Positions 29,187 through 40,304 of a DNA stretch of 64,000 bases are shown in pieces (within the stretch, counting starts at the first letter, position 1; every line of letters starts with the position of its first letter). Source of the stretch: Pseudoalteromonas viridis (GTDB lineage: Bacteria; Pseudomonadota; Gammaproteobacteria; Enterobacterales; Alteromonadaceae); assembly GCF_017742995.1 (NCBI RefSeq), contig NZ_CP072425.1:806001-870000 (forward strand), given 5' to 3'. Below the pieces are notes generated by a model. It searched no databases. It was not told where the DNA came from and saw nothing but the letters and a program-made list of their open reading frames with translations. Made by a program: the position numbers and the translations under genes.

Positions 29187-29878
29187 AATATACCCATATT
29201 CTCTTTGACGCCGATGAAACCCTGTTCAGTTTCAATGCCTTTTTAGGCCTGAAGGCCCTGTTCGCCCGATATAATGTCGAGTTTAGCGAAGCAGATAACG
29301 CCGAATACCAACGCATCAACAAACCTCTGTGGGTGCAGTATCAGAACGGTGAAATTGATGCAAAAACCCTGCAGATCACCCGCTTTGCATTTTGGTCTGA
29401 GCGCCTCAATGTACCCGCAGAAACCCTCAACCTCGGGTTTCTGGATGCCATGGCCGAGCTCTGCAACCCACTGCCTGGTGCAGCTGAGTTATTACATGCT
29501 TTACAGGGCAAAGCGACTCTGGCCATCATCACCAATGGATTTACCGCCTTGCAGGAGAAACGCCTGGCACACACCGGATTCAAAGATTATTTTCACAGTA
29601 TTGTGATTTCTGAACAGGTGGGTGTGGCTAAACCCGATCCCCGCGTCTTTGAGCACGCGCTGTCATTGCTGGGCAATCCAGACAAGTCTCAGGTACTGAT
29701 GGTCGGTGATACACCCGCCAGTGATGTACTCGGTGCCAATCGGTTTGGTATCGACAGCTGCTGGTTACGTCACCCGGGTGCCGAGTGCCCGCCTGAAATC
29801 AAACCAACTTATACGGTCGATAATCTGACGCAACTCAAGGCGTTACTGCTGGATTCAGAAACACTAAAGGCAAGCTAA
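29183..29878 (+). CDS. yjjG: Pyrimidine 5'-nucleotidase YjjG (HAD family)
   Basis: A 231-aa haloacid-dehalogenase-fold phosphatase that dephosphorylates noncanonical pyrimidine nucleotides. HAD motifs are visible: DADETLFSF with the nucleophilic Asp, ITNGFT, the Lys of VGVAKPDPRVF and GDTPASDVLGA. It is translationally coupled to yjjX and ends in a terminator whose stem contains its stop codon. Confidence 0.92.
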   Translation: MKYTHILFDADETLFSFNAFLGLKALFARYNVEFSEADNAEYQRINKPLWVQYQNGEIDAKTLQITRFAFWSERLNVPAETLNLGFLDAMAELCNPLPGAAELLHALQGKATLAIITNGFTALQEKRLAHTGFKDYFHSIVISEQVGVAKPDPRVFEHALSLLGNPDKSQVLMVGDTPASDVLGANRFGIDSCWLRHPGAECPPEIKPTYTVDNLTQLKALLLDSETLKAS

Positions 29879-29890
29879 GCTTGCCTTTTT
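29866..29890. terminator. Terminator after yjjG
   Basis: AAAGGCAAGC-TAA-GCTTGCCTTT followed by T residues forms a tight hairpin; the three loop bases are the yjjG stop codon. It may also serve rlmB on the other strand. Confidence 0.85.
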
Positions 29891-29912
29891 CATCTCACAG
29901 AGTGCCAAGCGG

Positions 29913-30653
29913 TTACTGATTATTTCGCTGGCGTAATACTTCAAATAAGCAAATCCCGGTGGCCACCGAGACGTTCAGACTGGATACCGTGCCCACCATC
30001 GGGATTTTCACCAGTACATCACAATGTTCGCGCGTCAGACGACGCATACCGTCGCCTTCTGCCCCCATCACAATGGCGATTGGGCCGCTCAGGCTGGCAT
30101 CAAACAGCTCAGTGTCGGTTTCACCTGCGGTGCCAACCACCCAGACACCGGCTTCTTTAATGTCTCTTAGTGTTCGTGCCAGATTAGTCACCTGGATAAG
30201 TGGAACGGTTTCCGCCGCACCACAGGCCACTTTACGGGCCGTGCCGTTGAGCTTGGCCGATTTGTCTTTGGGCACGATTAAAGCGTGCGCACCGGCGGCA
30301 TCCGCACTACGCAGGCAGGCGCCAAGGTTGTGTGGATCCGTCACCCCATCGAGCACCAAAAAGAAAGGGGTAGACTCTCGGGCTAAGATCTCATCCAGAT
30401 CACGCTCGTTGAGTACTCTGGCCGCTTTAACATTGGCAATGATCCCCTGATGCTGCTCACCATTGGCTTTATTGTCCAGCGCCTTGCGCTGCATAAACTG
30501 CACAGAAATGCCAAACTTACGCGCCTCATTGACGACGGCATTAAGACGTTTGTCGTCTCGTCCTTTGAGCGCATAGATCTCTAAAAAGCGCTCAGGGGTA
30601 GTGGATAAAATGGCTTCAATGGAATGGAAACCAAAAATTAATTCATTACTCAA
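29913..30653 (-). CDS. rlmB: 23S rRNA (guanosine(2251)-2'-O)-methyltransferase
   Basis: A 246-aa SpoU-class methyltransferase acting on G2251 in the peptidyl-transferase region. Motifs: [21 protein letters not shown] (motif 1 region with the key Asn and Arg), VMGAEGDGM and [21 protein letters not shown], which build the knotted SAM site. It lies three bases downstream of rnr, the usual rnr-rlmB operon. Confidence 0.95.
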   Translation of the reverse strand: MSNELIFGFHSIEAILSTTPERFLEIYALKGRDDKRLNAVVNEARKFGISVQFMQRKALDNKANGEQHQGIIANVKAARVLNERDLDEILARESTPFFLVLDGVTDPHNLGACLRSADAAGAHALIVPKDKSAKLNGTARKVACGAAETVPLIQVTNLARTLRDIKEAGVWVVGTAGETDTELFDASLSGPIAIVMGAEGDGMRRLTREHCDVLVKIPMVGTVSSLNVSVATGICLFEVLRQRNNQ

Positions 30654-30656
30654 GGT

Positions 30657-33143
30657 TTAAGCTCCCGCACTTGGTTTGTTTCTTTTACGCGCGTTTTTGC
30701 CAGGCCGTTTTGCCTTGGCTTTCTTTGCACTTTTCTTGGCTTTTTTCTTGCCGCTCAGTGTCCCTGCCTGCTTGGCTTTTTTGGCGCTGCCTTTGGGCGT
30801 GGTCTTCTTACCCTTTTTCGGCTTTTTGCCTTCGCTGTTGGCCGATTTCGCGTCTTTATCGGCTTTGCTGTCTTTGCCTGGGATCTTGCCGTCTTTCAGC
30901 TGCGCGCGGACACTGCTGGGGGCACCGCCAGTTGCCGCTTTACGGCGTCGTCTGGCATAGCGGTCCGGCACGGCTTCTTCTGCCAGCGCCAGATTAATGC
31001 GTCGCTCATCCAGGCTGACGGAGTTCACCACGACGCTCAACTTGTCACCCAGTCTGAATACGCTGCGGCTGTGCTCGCCTATCAGGCAATGCTTGGCACC
31101 ATCAAAGTGGAAATATTCATGGCCCAAGTTGCTGACATGGATCAAGCCGTCAATTTGCAGTTCATCGAGCCTGACAAACAAACCGAAATTAGTAACCGAT
31201 GAGATCACCCCGGTAAATTCATCACCCACGTGATCTTGCATAAACTCACACTTCAGCCAGTCCGCCACTTCGCGAGTGGCATCGTCGGCGCGGCGCTCTG
31301 TCATAGAGCACTGCTCGCCGAGCTGATTGGCTTCGTCACTTTCGTAAACATAAGCCCCAGACACCTGCTGCCCTTGCTGGGCTAAAATGCCCTTAATCGC
31401 ACGGTGTACCACCAAATCCGGATAACGTCGAATAGGCGAGGTAAAATGCGCATAGGCTTTTAAGGCCAGGCCATAGTGGCCGATGTTGTCGGGCTGATAG
31501 ACAGCCTGTTTCATCGAGCGCAGCAGCATGGTCTGGATCAGTTCAAGCTCTGGCCGCTCGCCCAGACCGGCCAGGGCTTCGGTGATCTCCAGCGGTGTGG
31601 GCTCGTGGCCCAGTGTGCTTTCAATACCCAAATCTTGCAGGAATAACCTGAACTGACTGAGTTTTTCCGGATCCGGCTGGTCATGTACCCGGTACAGCGC
31701 ACTGGCTTCGTGTTTTTCCAGTAAACGCGCTGCCGACACATTGGCCAGGATCATACATTCTTCGATCAGCTTATGTGCATCGTTACGTACCACAGGCACA
31801 ATGGATTCGATCTTGCGATGGGCATTGAACACAAAACGGGTTTCGAGGGTTTCAAACTCGATGGCGCCGCGAGCCTGACGCTCAGATTTCAGCGCCATAT
31901 ACATCTGATGTAACTCGCTGATGTGCGGGTAAAGTTCGCGATATTGCTCGCGCAAAACTTCATCGCCCTGCAACATGGCGTGGACCTTAGTGTAGGTCAG
32001 ACGGGCATGAGAATTCATCACCGCTTCGTAAAAACGATAGCCCGACAGACGCCCCGCTTCGGACACCGTCATTTCGGCCACCATACACAGGCGATCGACC
32101 TGTGGGTTTAACGAACACAGGCCATTTGATAAGACCTTGGGCAGCATTGGCACCACCTGCTCAGGGAAATAGACCGAGTTCCCCCGCGAGATGGCTTCTT
32201 TATCCAGCGCACTGCCTTTTGGCACATAATGAGAGACGTCCGCAATGGCAACCCATAAACGCCAGCCACCGGACTTTTTGCGCTCACAGTAAACCGCGTC
32301 ATCAAAGTCCCGGGCGTCTTCCCCGTCTATGGTCAGCAATGGCAGCGCACGTAAATCAACCCGCCCCTGTTTATCCGGCTCGGCAACAAACTCGCCGTGT
32401 TCTGCGACCTGATCCAGTACCGCCTGAGGCCACTCATAAGGGATTTCATGGTTGCGCAACGCTACTTCAATTTCCATCCCCGGCGCCATGTGATCGCCCA
32501 GTACTTCGGTGACCTTGCCCACAGCATTCATTTGCTTGCTGGGGCTTTGGGTGATCTCCACCTGTACCATTTGGTTATGGCGTGCACCATTTTCGCTGCC
32601 GGGTAAGATGATAATGTCCTGAGTGAGACGCGGATCTTCCGGCACCACCACAGCCATACCGTGCTCCACAAAAAAGCGCCCGACCAGCGGTGCCCGTTCT
32701 TTTTCGAGCACCCGTACGATACGCGCGTCTACTTTGCCACCTGAGCCACGAGAACCGGCTTTCGCCAGCACCCAATCGCCGTGCAGCACTCTGTCCATCT
32801 GATACTTAGTGATAAACCAGTCTTTGGCTTCCCCTTCAACCTCCAAAAAGCCAAAGCCATCACGGTGCCCAATCACCCGGCCCTTTACCAGGCCATCGTC
32901 GGTTGGGATCACGTAACACTTAAACTTGTTGAAAAACAGCTGGCCATCACGCTCCATCGCTCTGAGTCGGCGCTTGAAGGCTATCTGCCGGTCATCTTCA
33001 AAAACTTTGAGGTCCTGACATAACTGGCTGAAATTGTTTTTGTTATTGCTTTTTTGTATGTGGTCAAGAATGAACTCACGGCTGGGTACCGGGTTTTCGT
33101 ATTTTTCTTGTTCTCGGCTGAGATAGGGATCCTGTTTAGACAT
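30657..33143 (-). CDS. rnr: Ribonuclease R
   Basis: An 828-aa 3'-5' exoribonuclease that degrades structured RNA and acts in rRNA quality control. Order: N-terminal winged-helix region, cold-shock domains, the RNB catalytic domain with DGEDARDFDDAVYCE (about residues 273-287) holding the metal-binding aspartates, an S1 domain (GVISSVTNFGLFVRL), and a tail of about 85 residues very rich in Lys and Ala, typical of RNase R. It is cotranscribed with rlmB. Confidence 0.96.
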   Translation of the reverse strand: MSKQDPYLSREQEKYENPVPSREFILDHIQKSNNKNNFSQLCQDLKVFEDDRQIAFKRRLRAMERDGQLFFNKFKCYVIPTDDGLVKGRVIGHRDGFGFLEVEGEAKDWFITKYQMDRVLHGDWVLAKAGSRGSGGKVDARIVRVLEKERAPLVGRFFVEHGMAVVVPEDPRLTQDIIILPGSENGARHNQMVQVEITQSPSKQMNAVGKVTEVLGDHMAPGMEIEVALRNHEIPYEWPQAVLDQVAEHGEFVAEPDKQGRVDLRALPLLTIDGEDARDFDDAVYCERKKSGGWRLWVAIADVSHYVPKGSALDKEAISRGNSVYFPEQVVPMLPKVLSNGLCSLNPQVDRLCMVAEMTVSEAGRLSGYRFYEAVMNSHARLTYTKVHAMLQGDEVLREQYRELYPHISELHQMYMALKSERQARGAIEFETLETRFVFNAHRKIESIVPVVRNDAHKLIEECMILANVSAARLLEKHEASALYRVHDQPDPEKLSQFRLFLQDLGIESTLGHEPTPLEITEALAGLGERPELELIQTMLLRSMKQAVYQPDNIGHYGLALKAYAHFTSPIRRYPDLVVHRAIKGILAQQGQQVSGAYVYESDEANQLGEQCSMTERRADDATREVADWLKCEFMQDHVGDEFTGVISSVTNFGLFVRLDELQIDGLIHVSNLGHEYFHFDGAKHCLIGEHSRSVFRLGDKLSVVVNSVSLDERRINLALAEEAVPDRYARRRRKAATGGAPSSVRAQLKDGKIPGKDSKADKDAKSANSEGKKPKKGKKTTPKGSAKKAKQAGTLSGKKKAKKSAKKAKAKRPGKNARKRNKPSAGA

Positions 33144-33227
33144 TCACTGAGTATGTAGAGAAGTTATACCTGTATTCTAACTCAAATCCTGCCAATGGCC
33201 CACCTAACCTTGCGCTTTTTCAGGCAC

Positions 33228-35390
33228 TCAGGCGTTCAGACGCTGATGACAGGATTGCAGTGCCGAGGCACTTTGCTTGGCAAACTGATGCAAGGCAGAC
33301 CAGTCTATGTCGCGCTCCTGCGCTGCACGACGTCGGGTCTGATGCAGTGCCTGGCGTAAGGCATATAACCCCAGCTGCTCCACTTCATGCTCCAGTTGCA
33401 ACAATTTTTCACGCAGCGATTCGTCGGCCTGAATATCGGCCAGACCACGTAACTGAGCAAATTCATAATCCAGTCGATCACTGAGATACATTAAGCGCGA
33501 GGAAAAGTCGGAACGCTCGGATGACTCGCTTAACTGGCGCTCAACAAAGGTCAGATCCACATAGGCGGCTTCGGTTGCCGCCAGGCCGCTGTTGTTCTGC
33601 TGTACTATGCTTTCGAATACCTGGCGCAACGCAGTAATACGCAAGGGCTTTTCCAGACAAGTGTAAATACCCGCCTGCTGATAGGCCTGACGTGCTTGCT
33701 GATCAACGTCGCCAGTAAGCGCCACCACTACGGGAGGATGTGCCAATCTCAAGTCTGCAAAACGCGATTGATACCATTCTAAACCATGACCATCCGGTAA
33801 GTGCATATCCAGCAGCAGCACGTCAAACTGGCTTTCTGTGAGCTGCTGCTCCGCTGCGGCCAGAGTTTCAACCATCTGATAACCCAGGCCCAAAGTATCG
33901 AGATAGCCGCGCACCACCTCGCGATTCAGATGATTATCTTCAATCACTAACACAGACATATCGCCCAGCGTCGTTGGTCTGCTTTCGGGCATTTCGCTTT
34001 GCTCGCTCCGCTGCGAATTAACCTGCATCTCAAAGAAAAACTCACTGCCCTGACCGGGGACGCTTTCGACCTCCAGGTCGACGCCCATGTTTTCCAGCAA
34101 TTGCTTACATAAGGCCAGGCCCACCCCGGCGCTATCGGCAATGGCACGCGGCGCACCAAAGGTGACAAAGGGCTCAAATACCTTTTGCTGCTGCGCGCGG
34201 CTCAGCCCGACCCCGGTATCTTTAACGGCGATACGCAGCTGATGCCGATTCGGGTTCAGCGCATAACCAAAGACAACTAATTCTACCTCACCGCGCTCAG
34301 TGTACTTAATCGCGTTGGATAAAAGGTTTTTGATCACCAGAGTAAAGGGGTCTTTGTCTATCATGACCTGTAAATTGGCATCTATGCCTTGCATGGTCAG
34401 CGACAACTTTAGCTGCTTTTTCTCGGCCAGTGGCCTGAAAAAGGTCATTTGCTCTTTCAGGTGACTGGCGAGGTTAACCGGTTCAATAATGGTATTGGGC
34501 ACAGCACCACGTGCCTGCAACAAGATTTGATTAGCCAGGTCGGACATCGACATGGCGGTGGCAATAATCACATCACAAAACTGTCCGTGCTGCTGTGGCT
34601 CACGCGGGGCCCGTTTCAGTAACTCTGCGTGACCAACAATGGCATTTAACGGGGTTCTGAGTTCGTGACTGAGCAATGTAAGCGAGCGCTCTTTATGCTG
34701 CGCGGCCAGCTCGGCCCGATGGCGCAATTCATGGAGCTCTTTTTCACGCCGTCCGCTACACAACAAGCACAAAGAAAAACACAAGATCAAAGGCATCACG
34801 ATGACAGACACGGAAAAGAACTGATTAACCCAGTTATTGGTGATCAGGCTATCGTGCTGAGTGTAATGATGCAGCATCGCCAGGCGCACCGTAAATACGA
34901 TAAACAGACAAACACAGGCCGTCGCAAAGGCCCAGTGTGCCGGCGAAAAGCTCTGCCACTGGCGTCGCTGGCCCAGCCATAAAGCGCGCAGACATAAAAT
35001 CATACTCAGCGCCCACCCCAGATAATTTAAAATCACCCTGGCGATAAAATTGGCATCAAAGTAGGTGTAGTACAGATAACCCGGGAAAAATACGCCCGCC
35101 AGTAATACCCAGGGCCAAGTCAGCTTTGGCACCGAAAAAAATTGCTCACTACCTCGGCTTAAACAATACAGACCAATAAAGATCAGGCTATTAGAAATAA
35201 AGATGGTCCAGGTCACGGACAGCGAAAAGGAGGCGATGAAAATACAGCCAAGCGCAGTACAAACAGAAAAACCAGCCCATAACCGGGTTCCGAGCAGGCG
35301 ACGATGAATAAACCAATTGACCAGCATAAACAGTGCACACACGCACGACGTCAAAGCCAGGATCTGTAAAAGTTGTTTCGGGTCGCCCAT
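33228..35390 (-). CDS. Hybrid sensor histidine kinase/response regulator
   Basis: A 720-aa membrane protein. The N-terminal 215 residues hold about seven transmembrane segments with short loops, so the sensed signal may lie in the membrane. Then come HisKA with LSHELRTPLNAIVGH (phospho-His about residue 238), an ATPase domain (NLLSNAIKYTERG, DTGVGLS, GVGLALCKQL) and a receiver domain (VLVIEDNHLNREVV, Asp in LLLDMHLPDG). The last 110 residues are helical and could be a degenerate Hpt domain. No partner regulator is adjacent; the signal is unknown. Confidence 0.9.
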   Translation of the reverse strand: MGDPKQLLQILALTSCVCALFMLVNWFIHRRLLGTRLWAGFSVCTALGCIFIASFSLSVTWTIFISNSLIFIGLYCLSRGSEQFFSVPKLTWPWVLLAGVFFPGYLYYTYFDANFIARVILNYLGWALSMILCLRALWLGQRRQWQSFSPAHWAFATACVCLFIVFTVRLAMLHHYTQHDSLITNNWVNQFFSVSVIVMPLILCFSLCLLCSGRREKELHELRHRAELAAQHKERSLTLLSHELRTPLNAIVGHAELLKRAPREPQQHGQFCDVIIATAMSMSDLANQILLQARGAVPNTIIEPVNLASHLKEQMTFFRPLAEKKQLKLSLTMQGIDANLQVMIDKDPFTLVIKNLLSNAIKYTERGEVELVVFGYALNPNRHQLRIAVKDTGVGLSRAQQQKVFEPFVTFGAPRAIADSAGVGLALCKQLLENMGVDLEVESVPGQGSEFFFEMQVNSQRSEQSEMPESRPTTLGDMSVLVIEDNHLNREVVRGYLDTLGLGYQMVETLAAAEQQLTESQFDVLLLDMHLPDGHGLEWYQSRFADLRLAHPPVVVALTGDVDQQARQAYQQAGIYTCLEKPLRITALRQVFESIVQQNNSGLAATEAAYVDLTFVERQLSESSERSDFSSRLMYLSDRLDYEFAQLRGLADIQADESLREKLLQLEHEVEQLGLYALRQALHQTRRRAAQERDIDWSALHQFAKQSASALQSCHQRLNA

Positions 35391-35637
35391 ACTTCATCAA
35401 ACATCGTCAAAACGAACTACTAGTATAGTATTAATTTTGTCCGCTCTGGAAGCAAAATCTAATCCATCTGACATTACACGGCATTACACCTCATGCTTTT
35501 ATCTTAAAAAGGGGCTCGCCAGCTCAGGCCTGCTTATCCGAATGGATGGATAAGCCATCACTGCCTGGCGTCTATCATAATACTTTAGCAACCCACAGTT
35601 ACCGTGATAAGCTAATGAAAAACAAGCCGAGTTCGCC

Positions 35638-36501
35638 ATGCGCCCGGAACAATCCTCTCTCGTAAATTTACATTTGGCTGTGCTGCTGTTTGGCGGTACC
35701 GCGTTATTCTCCAAGCTCATTTCCCTGTCTGCGCTCGATATCACGGTCTATCGTACTGCCATTGCTTTTGTCACCTTAGCCTGTATTTTGAAATTCAAAG
35801 GCAGTGCATTCAAACTCAACGCCCGCAAAGACTATGGCGTGGTATTGGTACTGGGTGTCTGCGTTGGGCTGCACTGGGTGACCTATTTTGCCGCCATGCA
35901 AATGGCCGGTATCGCCGTGGGCGTGATCGCGTTTTTCACCTACCCGGTGATCACTGTACTACTTGAGCCGCTGTTTTTTCACAGCCGCTTAAAGCGCAAA
36001 GATGTCTTTACAGCGCTCGTCGTGATGATTGGCATTTATTTACTGGTGCCCACCAGCGATCCGGGCAATCAAATTACTCTGGGCATACTGACCGGGGTGT
36101 TTTCTGGTGCCTTATTTGCGCTCAGAAACTTGCTGCAAAAGAAGCTGTTTTCCGGCTATGGCGGGCCGCACACCATGTTTTATCAAACTCTGATAGCCAG
36201 CCTGATGCTCTGCGCTTTTGTTGAGGTGCCACCGGCTGAATTAAGTACTGAAAACCTCGTTCTTATCGTCCTGGCAGGCTGTGTGTTTACGGCCATTCCG
36301 CACGCTTTATTTGCGTCCAGTTTACGTTACTTATCAGCCACTACCGCGGGACTGATTTCTTGCTTGCAGCCCTTGTACGCAACTGTATTGGCTTATATGC
36401 TGTTGGCAGAAACCATAACTCTCACCACCCTGGCAGGGGGCGTCCTGGTTGTCAGTGCAGCCTGCTATGAAACGTGGTCGATCACAAGGAATAAGCTATG
36501 A
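35638..36501 (+). CDS. DMT-superfamily permease (EamA)
   Basis: A 287-aa inner-membrane protein with about ten transmembrane helices and two EamA domains (LHLAVLLFGGTALFSK at the start, a second repeat from about residue 150). Likely a metabolite exporter with unknown substrate. It overlaps the downstream glycerophosphodiesterase gene by four bases, suggesting coupled expression. It is unrelated in detail to the DMT exporter at 4712-5614. Confidence 0.85.
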   Translation: MRPEQSSLVNLHLAVLLFGGTALFSKLISLSALDITVYRTAIAFVTLACILKFKGSAFKLNARKDYGVVLVLGVCVGLHWVTYFAAMQMAGIAVGVIAFFTYPVITVLLEPLFFHSRLKRKDVFTALVVMIGIYLLVPTSDPGNQITLGILTGVFSGALFALRNLLQKKLFSGYGGPHTMFYQTLIASLMLCAFVEVPPAELSTENLVLIVLAGCVFTAIPHALFASSLRYLSATTAGLISCLQPLYATVLAYMLLAETITLTTLAGGVLVVSAACYETWSITRNKL

Positions 36502-37220
36502 TCCAGGTTTATGCACACCGAGGTGCCAGTGGCAACTATCCGGAAAACTCACTCAGCGCAATTAAAGCGGCACTGGAGGTGGGAGTCGATGGCATAGAAC
36601 TCGATGTACAAAGTTGTCTGGATGATTATGCCATTATTCACGATACCTGGCTGGATCGCACCACCAACGGCCGGGGCAAAGTCAATGAAACCACGCGAGC
36701 GGCGCTGTCCCAGCTTAAGCTCAGTAACAACGAAGCTGTACCAACGTTGCAACAGGTGCTCGATACCATAGGTCAGCAAACGACGATTAACCTGGAACTT
36801 AAACATACCTTCAGCCTGGACAAATTTGTTGCAACCATAGAAGACAATGTGCAGCGCGGCATCATTGCCAGACACCAACTGCTGCTGTCTTCTTTTGATC
36901 ACCACCAGCTATTGTGGCTTAAGCAAAAGCTCCCCTGGGTAAGGATCGGTGCACTCACAGCCTCTATTCCGCTCACCTTTGCCCAATTTGCCCAACAGCT
37001 CCATGCCGAAAGTATCCATATGGACAAGAACTTCATTAACCATGAATTTGTTCAGGATGCCAAGCAGCGCGGCCTTAAAGTTCTGGCTTATACCGTCGAT
37101 AAGGCAAAAGACATTGAATTAATGTTAGATTATGGGGTAGACGGCATATTCAGTAACTATCCCTGTTACGCCAAAATGGTGGTGCAGCAACAGCTAAACC
37201 AGGCCTCAGCGGCAAAGTAA
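36498..37220 (+). CDS. Glycerophosphodiester phosphodiesterase, cytoplasmic (UgpQ-like)
   Basis: A 240-aa TIM-barrel enzyme that cleaves glycerophosphodiesters to glycerol-3-phosphate and an alcohol. Active-site motifs HRGASGNYPENS, ELDVQ and HDTWLDRTTNGRG are all visible near the N-terminus, and ELKH follows at about residue 98. There is no signal peptide, so it acts on internal phospholipid breakdown products. It is coupled to the upstream permease gene. Confidence 0.9.
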   Translation: MIQVYAHRGASGNYPENSLSAIKAALEVGVDGIELDVQSCLDDYAIIHDTWLDRTTNGRGKVNETTRAALSQLKLSNNEAVPTLQQVLDTIGQQTTINLELKHTFSLDKFVATIEDNVQRGIIARHQLLLSSFDHHQLLWLKQKLPWVRIGALTASIPLTFAQFAQQLHAESIHMDKNFINHEFVQDAKQRGLKVLAYTVDKAKDIELMLDYGVDGIFSNYPCYAKMVVQQQLNQASAAK

Positions 37221-37340
37221 GCAGGCAAAACGCGCTGAGGATTATGCCGCTGATTAAAATAAATTGCTTAACCTGTAAACAGTTGCACCTGCCAGGTTTA
37301 CTCTATACTGTATGCTAAACGGCACAGTGAAGAGCCTAAT

Positions 37341-38558
37341 ATGAGTTTGTACATGCGCATCTATAATTTGATCGAAGAATCTTTGTTCTTCACCCTGACC
37401 CGCAAGATTTTTGGTAATCTGGGGTTTTTATTAGTTTTTCAAATCATTACCTTACTGTGGCTACACAGTGAGCTGGCCGAACAAAATGGTTCAACCGGCA
37501 TATTCTGGTTGCTGGCCCTGGTGTCGGTGGGTGCCTTTATTTTTACCTTCTTTTATATGCGTTACCTGATCGTGCGCCCCGTAAAGGCCATGCGGGACAC
37601 GTTGGAGCAAATTAACCGCCAGGATGGCGACCTCGACGCCAGGTTACCGCAATTCACCTATGATGAATTTCGCGACCTCAGTGAGCAATACAATACCTTT
37701 ACTCAACACCTCAGCGAACTTCTGGCTGCCACCTACCAAAGCGCAGAAGCGGCGAATCGCAGTAACCAGCAAGTTACTGACTCGATGAAACAAACCGCTT
37801 TACTGGGTGGCCAGCAAATCGATCAGGGCGATACCATTATCGCCGCCAGCGATCAGGTCACGCACAGTTTGCAAAGCATAGTGCACAACACGGATCAGGT
37901 TTATCAGGCCAATACGGAAAGTCTGCACTTTGTACGTGGCTCGTCACAGTCACTGGCGACGCTGGTGAAAGAAGTGCAGCAAATTACCCATCTGCTCGGC
38001 AGCTTTTCTTCTACCGTGGCCGGTCTAAAAGAAAACAGTGAAAACATCCGCAGTATTTTGAAAATGGTCGAAGAATTTTCCGATCAAACCAACCTGCTCG
38101 CGCTCAATGCCGCCATCGAAGCGGCGCGGGCTGGAGAAGCTGGCCGGGGCTTTGCTGTGGTCGCGGATGAGGTGCGTAATCTGTCGGTTAAGGTGAACGA
38201 CGCCACCCGCCAGATCAGTGACTTTATTAACCAAATGGATGTGCTGGTCGGTGAAACTCATCAGGAGTCTGAACAACTGATCGATCATTCAAGCTCTGCC
38301 GAGCAAGCCATTCGTACTACGTCGCAGGGCTTTGCCGATATGTCTGAGGATTTTGAACGCAATCAGTCACAGCTCGAAGAGATTGTCAGCGCCGTGCATC
38401 AGCTCGAGTCCACTCAGCAGCACACGCACCAGTCAGTACAACGCATTGTTGAGCTGGGGCAATCGGCCAAAGCGCAGATTGATACTGCTCTGGCGGACTG
38501 TCAGGATGCACAGCAGCGCTCAACCAGAACACAGCAAGAGCTTAAGCGTTTTGTATAG
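37341..38558 (+). CDS. Methyl-accepting chemotaxis protein without a periplasmic sensor domain
   Basis: A 405-aa chemoreceptor. Two transmembrane helices (about residues 24-42 and 53-75) are joined by a loop of only about ten residues, so there is no periplasmic ligand domain. A HAMP-like segment ([14 protein letters not shown]) follows and then the signalling coiled coil, with the conserved tip [22 protein letters not shown] near residues 245-266 (key parts quoted). It may sense membrane or cytoplasmic conditions through its helices. It stands alone; no other chemotaxis gene is nearby. Confidence 0.9.
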   Translation: MSLYMRIYNLIEESLFFTLTRKIFGNLGFLLVFQIITLLWLHSELAEQNGSTGIFWLLALVSVGAFIFTFFYMRYLIVRPVKAMRDTLEQINRQDGDLDARLPQFTYDEFRDLSEQYNTFTQHLSELLAATYQSAEAANRSNQQVTDSMKQTALLGGQQIDQGDTIIAASDQVTHSLQSIVHNTDQVYQANTESLHFVRGSSQSLATLVKEVQQITHLLGSFSSTVAGLKENSENIRSILKMVEEFSDQTNLLALNAAIEAARAGEAGRGFAVVADEVRNLSVKVNDATRQISDFINQMDVLVGETHQESEQLIDHSSSAEQAIRTTSQGFADMSEDFERNQSQLEEIVSAVHQLESTQQHTHQSVQRIVELGQSAKAQIDTALADCQDAQQRSTRTQQELKRFV

Positions 38559-38592
38559 GGCCTGCAAAGGCCCCTAACTACTCACACTTGCC

Positions 38593-39591
38593 CTATGCCC
38601 TGTCAACATCAAACGCGATAACCTCTTTGAGCTGGGTTTTACCAGTCGCCAACATGACCAGGCGATCGACGCCCAGCGCCACCCCGGCACACGCAGGCAG
38701 ACCTTGCGCCAGCGCCGCTAAAAAGCGTGGGTCTTTTGCCACAGGTGCCAGTCCCATTGCTGCACGCAGCACGTTATCTTCATCAAAACGCGCGCTCTGC
38801 TCAACCTCATCTGTTAACTCATTGAAGCCATTGGCCAGCTCCATACCACGGTAATAGAGCTCAAACCGTCCTGCCACTCTGGGGTCCTCGGCGTTGAGCT
38901 GGGCCAGCGCGGCCTGAGAGGCCGGAAAATGATAAACAAAGCACGGCGCCTGCAGACCAATTAAAGGCTCAATCTCCATACAGAACAGCAATTGCAGTAG
39001 CGTATCGCGGTGTTGCTCCTGCTCTGCAATATGACCATGGCCGCGCAGCGATGCTAGCTGTCTCAATTCATCCATAGACGCGCTCAGCGGATCCAGGCCC
39101 AGATGGGTGATAAAGGCCTGCTGATAACTCAGTGACTCGGCTTCAGGGCAGCCCAGAATCGCCTGCATTAAATCGTTCACTTCCGCCATCAGCGCAAATT
39201 CATCAAACCCGGGCCGATACCACTCCAGCATGGTGAACTCGGGGTTGTGATGCCGGCCTGACTCTTCATTACGAAACGCTTTACCAATCTGGTAAATCGC
39301 ACCACTGCCGGCAGCTAGCAGCCGCTTCATAGCAAATTCCGGTGAGGTTTGCAGATACAAAGGCGTACCGCTGGCATGACCCGGTCCGACAAATGTGGTT
39401 GAAAAGGTGGCAAGATGAACGTCCGTCACTGAGGCCTGGGCCAGACTCGGAGTTTCGACTTCAAGGACTTCGCGTGCGGTAAAAAAAGCACGAATTTTAG
39501 CAAGGATGGCGGCACGCTGACGCAGGGTATCGATACTGGCACTCGGTGCCCAAACAATATCAGACGCCCCACCAGATGCATAATGACTCAT
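38593..39591 (-). CDS. epmA: EF-P--(R)-beta-lysine ligase
   Basis: A 332-aa paralogue of the lysyl-tRNA synthetase catalytic core that attaches (R)-beta-lysine to EF-P. Class II synthetase motifs are seen: [39 protein letters not shown] and [12 protein letters not shown]. It lacks the anticodon-binding domain. The ATG at 39591 has GGAG six bases upstream. It follows efp on the minus strand after a terminator-like hairpin, so its expression may depend on read-through. Confidence 0.94.
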   Translation of the reverse strand: MSHYASGGASDIVWAPSASIDTLRQRAAILAKIRAFFTAREVLEVETPSLAQASVTDVHLATFSTTFVGPGHASGTPLYLQTSPEFAMKRLLAAGSGAIYQIGKAFRNEESGRHHNPEFTMLEWYRPGFDEFALMAEVNDLMQAILGCPEAESLSYQQAFITHLGLDPLSASMDELRQLASLRGHGHIAEQEQHRDTLLQLLFCMEIEPLIGLQAPCFVYHFPASQAALAQLNAEDPRVAGRFELYYRGMELANGFNELTDEVEQSARFDEDNVLRAAMGLAPVAKDPRFLAALAQGLPACAGVALGVDRLVMLATGKTQLKEVIAFDVDRA

Positions 39592-39603
39592 AATAACTCC
39601 AGA

Positions 39604-39633
39604 CAAAAAAATCCCGGTCAGGACCGGGATTTA
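39604..39633 (-). terminator. Terminator or attenuator between efp and epmA
   Basis: AATCCCGGTC and GACCGGGATT form a ten-base stem with a short loop, followed on the minus strand by seven T residues. It ends 13 bases before the epmA start, so it would set a high efp to epmA ratio. Confidence 0.85.
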
Positions 39634-39696
39634 CAAGTGACTTGTTAATGCAGGCTCACTAAATAACAAAGCGAGATAGCAACAAAGCGCACTGGC

Positions 39697-40263
39697 TTAC
39701 TTAACACGGCTCACGTATTCGCCGCTGCGCGTATCTACTTTGATCACTTCACCGATTTGTACGAACAAAGGAACACGTACCACAGCGCCTGTGCTCAGCG
39801 TCGCAGGTTTACCACCGGTGCCTGCTGTATCGCCTTTCAGACCAGGATCTGTTTCAGTGATCTCCAGCTCAACGAAGTTAGGCGGCGTCACAGCAATTGG
39901 ACTGCCGTTCCACAATGTGATGGTACACACATCGTTTTCAACCAACCACTTCACGCTATCGCCCAGCGCTTTTTCATCTGCCGCGATTTGCTCGAAGGTT
40001 TCGTTGTTCATAAAGTGCCAGAACTCACCATCTGTGTACAGATAAGCCAGATCGGTGTCCATGACGTCTGCACCTTCAACCGATTCACCAGACTTAAAAG
40101 TTTTCTCTAAAACTTTACCTGAGATCAGCTTACGGATCTTAACGCGGTTAAACGCCTGGCCCTTACCGGGCTTGACCACTTCATTTTCCAGGATGGAGCA
40201 AGGCTCTCCATCGATCATAATTTTTAGGCCGCCCTTGAATTCGTTGGTGCTATAATTCGCCAT
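39697..40263 (-). CDS. efp: Translation elongation factor P
   Basis: A 188-aa tRNA-mimicking factor that relieves ribosome stalling at polyproline. The KOW-like N-domain contains the loop KPGKGQAF; by count the modified lysine is residue 34, as in E. coli, which fits EpmA/EpmB-type beta-lysylation. The start has AGAGGAT upstream. epmA lies downstream and epmB is divergent 41 bases away, so the substrate and both main modification enzymes form one locus. Confidence 0.97.
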   Translation of the reverse strand: MANYSTNEFKGGLKIMIDGEPCSILENEVVKPGKGQAFNRVKIRKLISGKVLEKTFKSGESVEGADVMDTDLAYLYTDGEFWHFMNNETFEQIAADEKALGDSVKWLVENDVCTITLWNGSPIAVTPPNFVELEITETDPGLKGDTAGTGGKPATLSTGAVVRVPLFVQIGEVIKVDTRSGEYVSRVK

Positions 40264-40304
40264 CGTATCCTCTAATCTTTGTATTTCGAGTAATAAACCC
40301 GCTA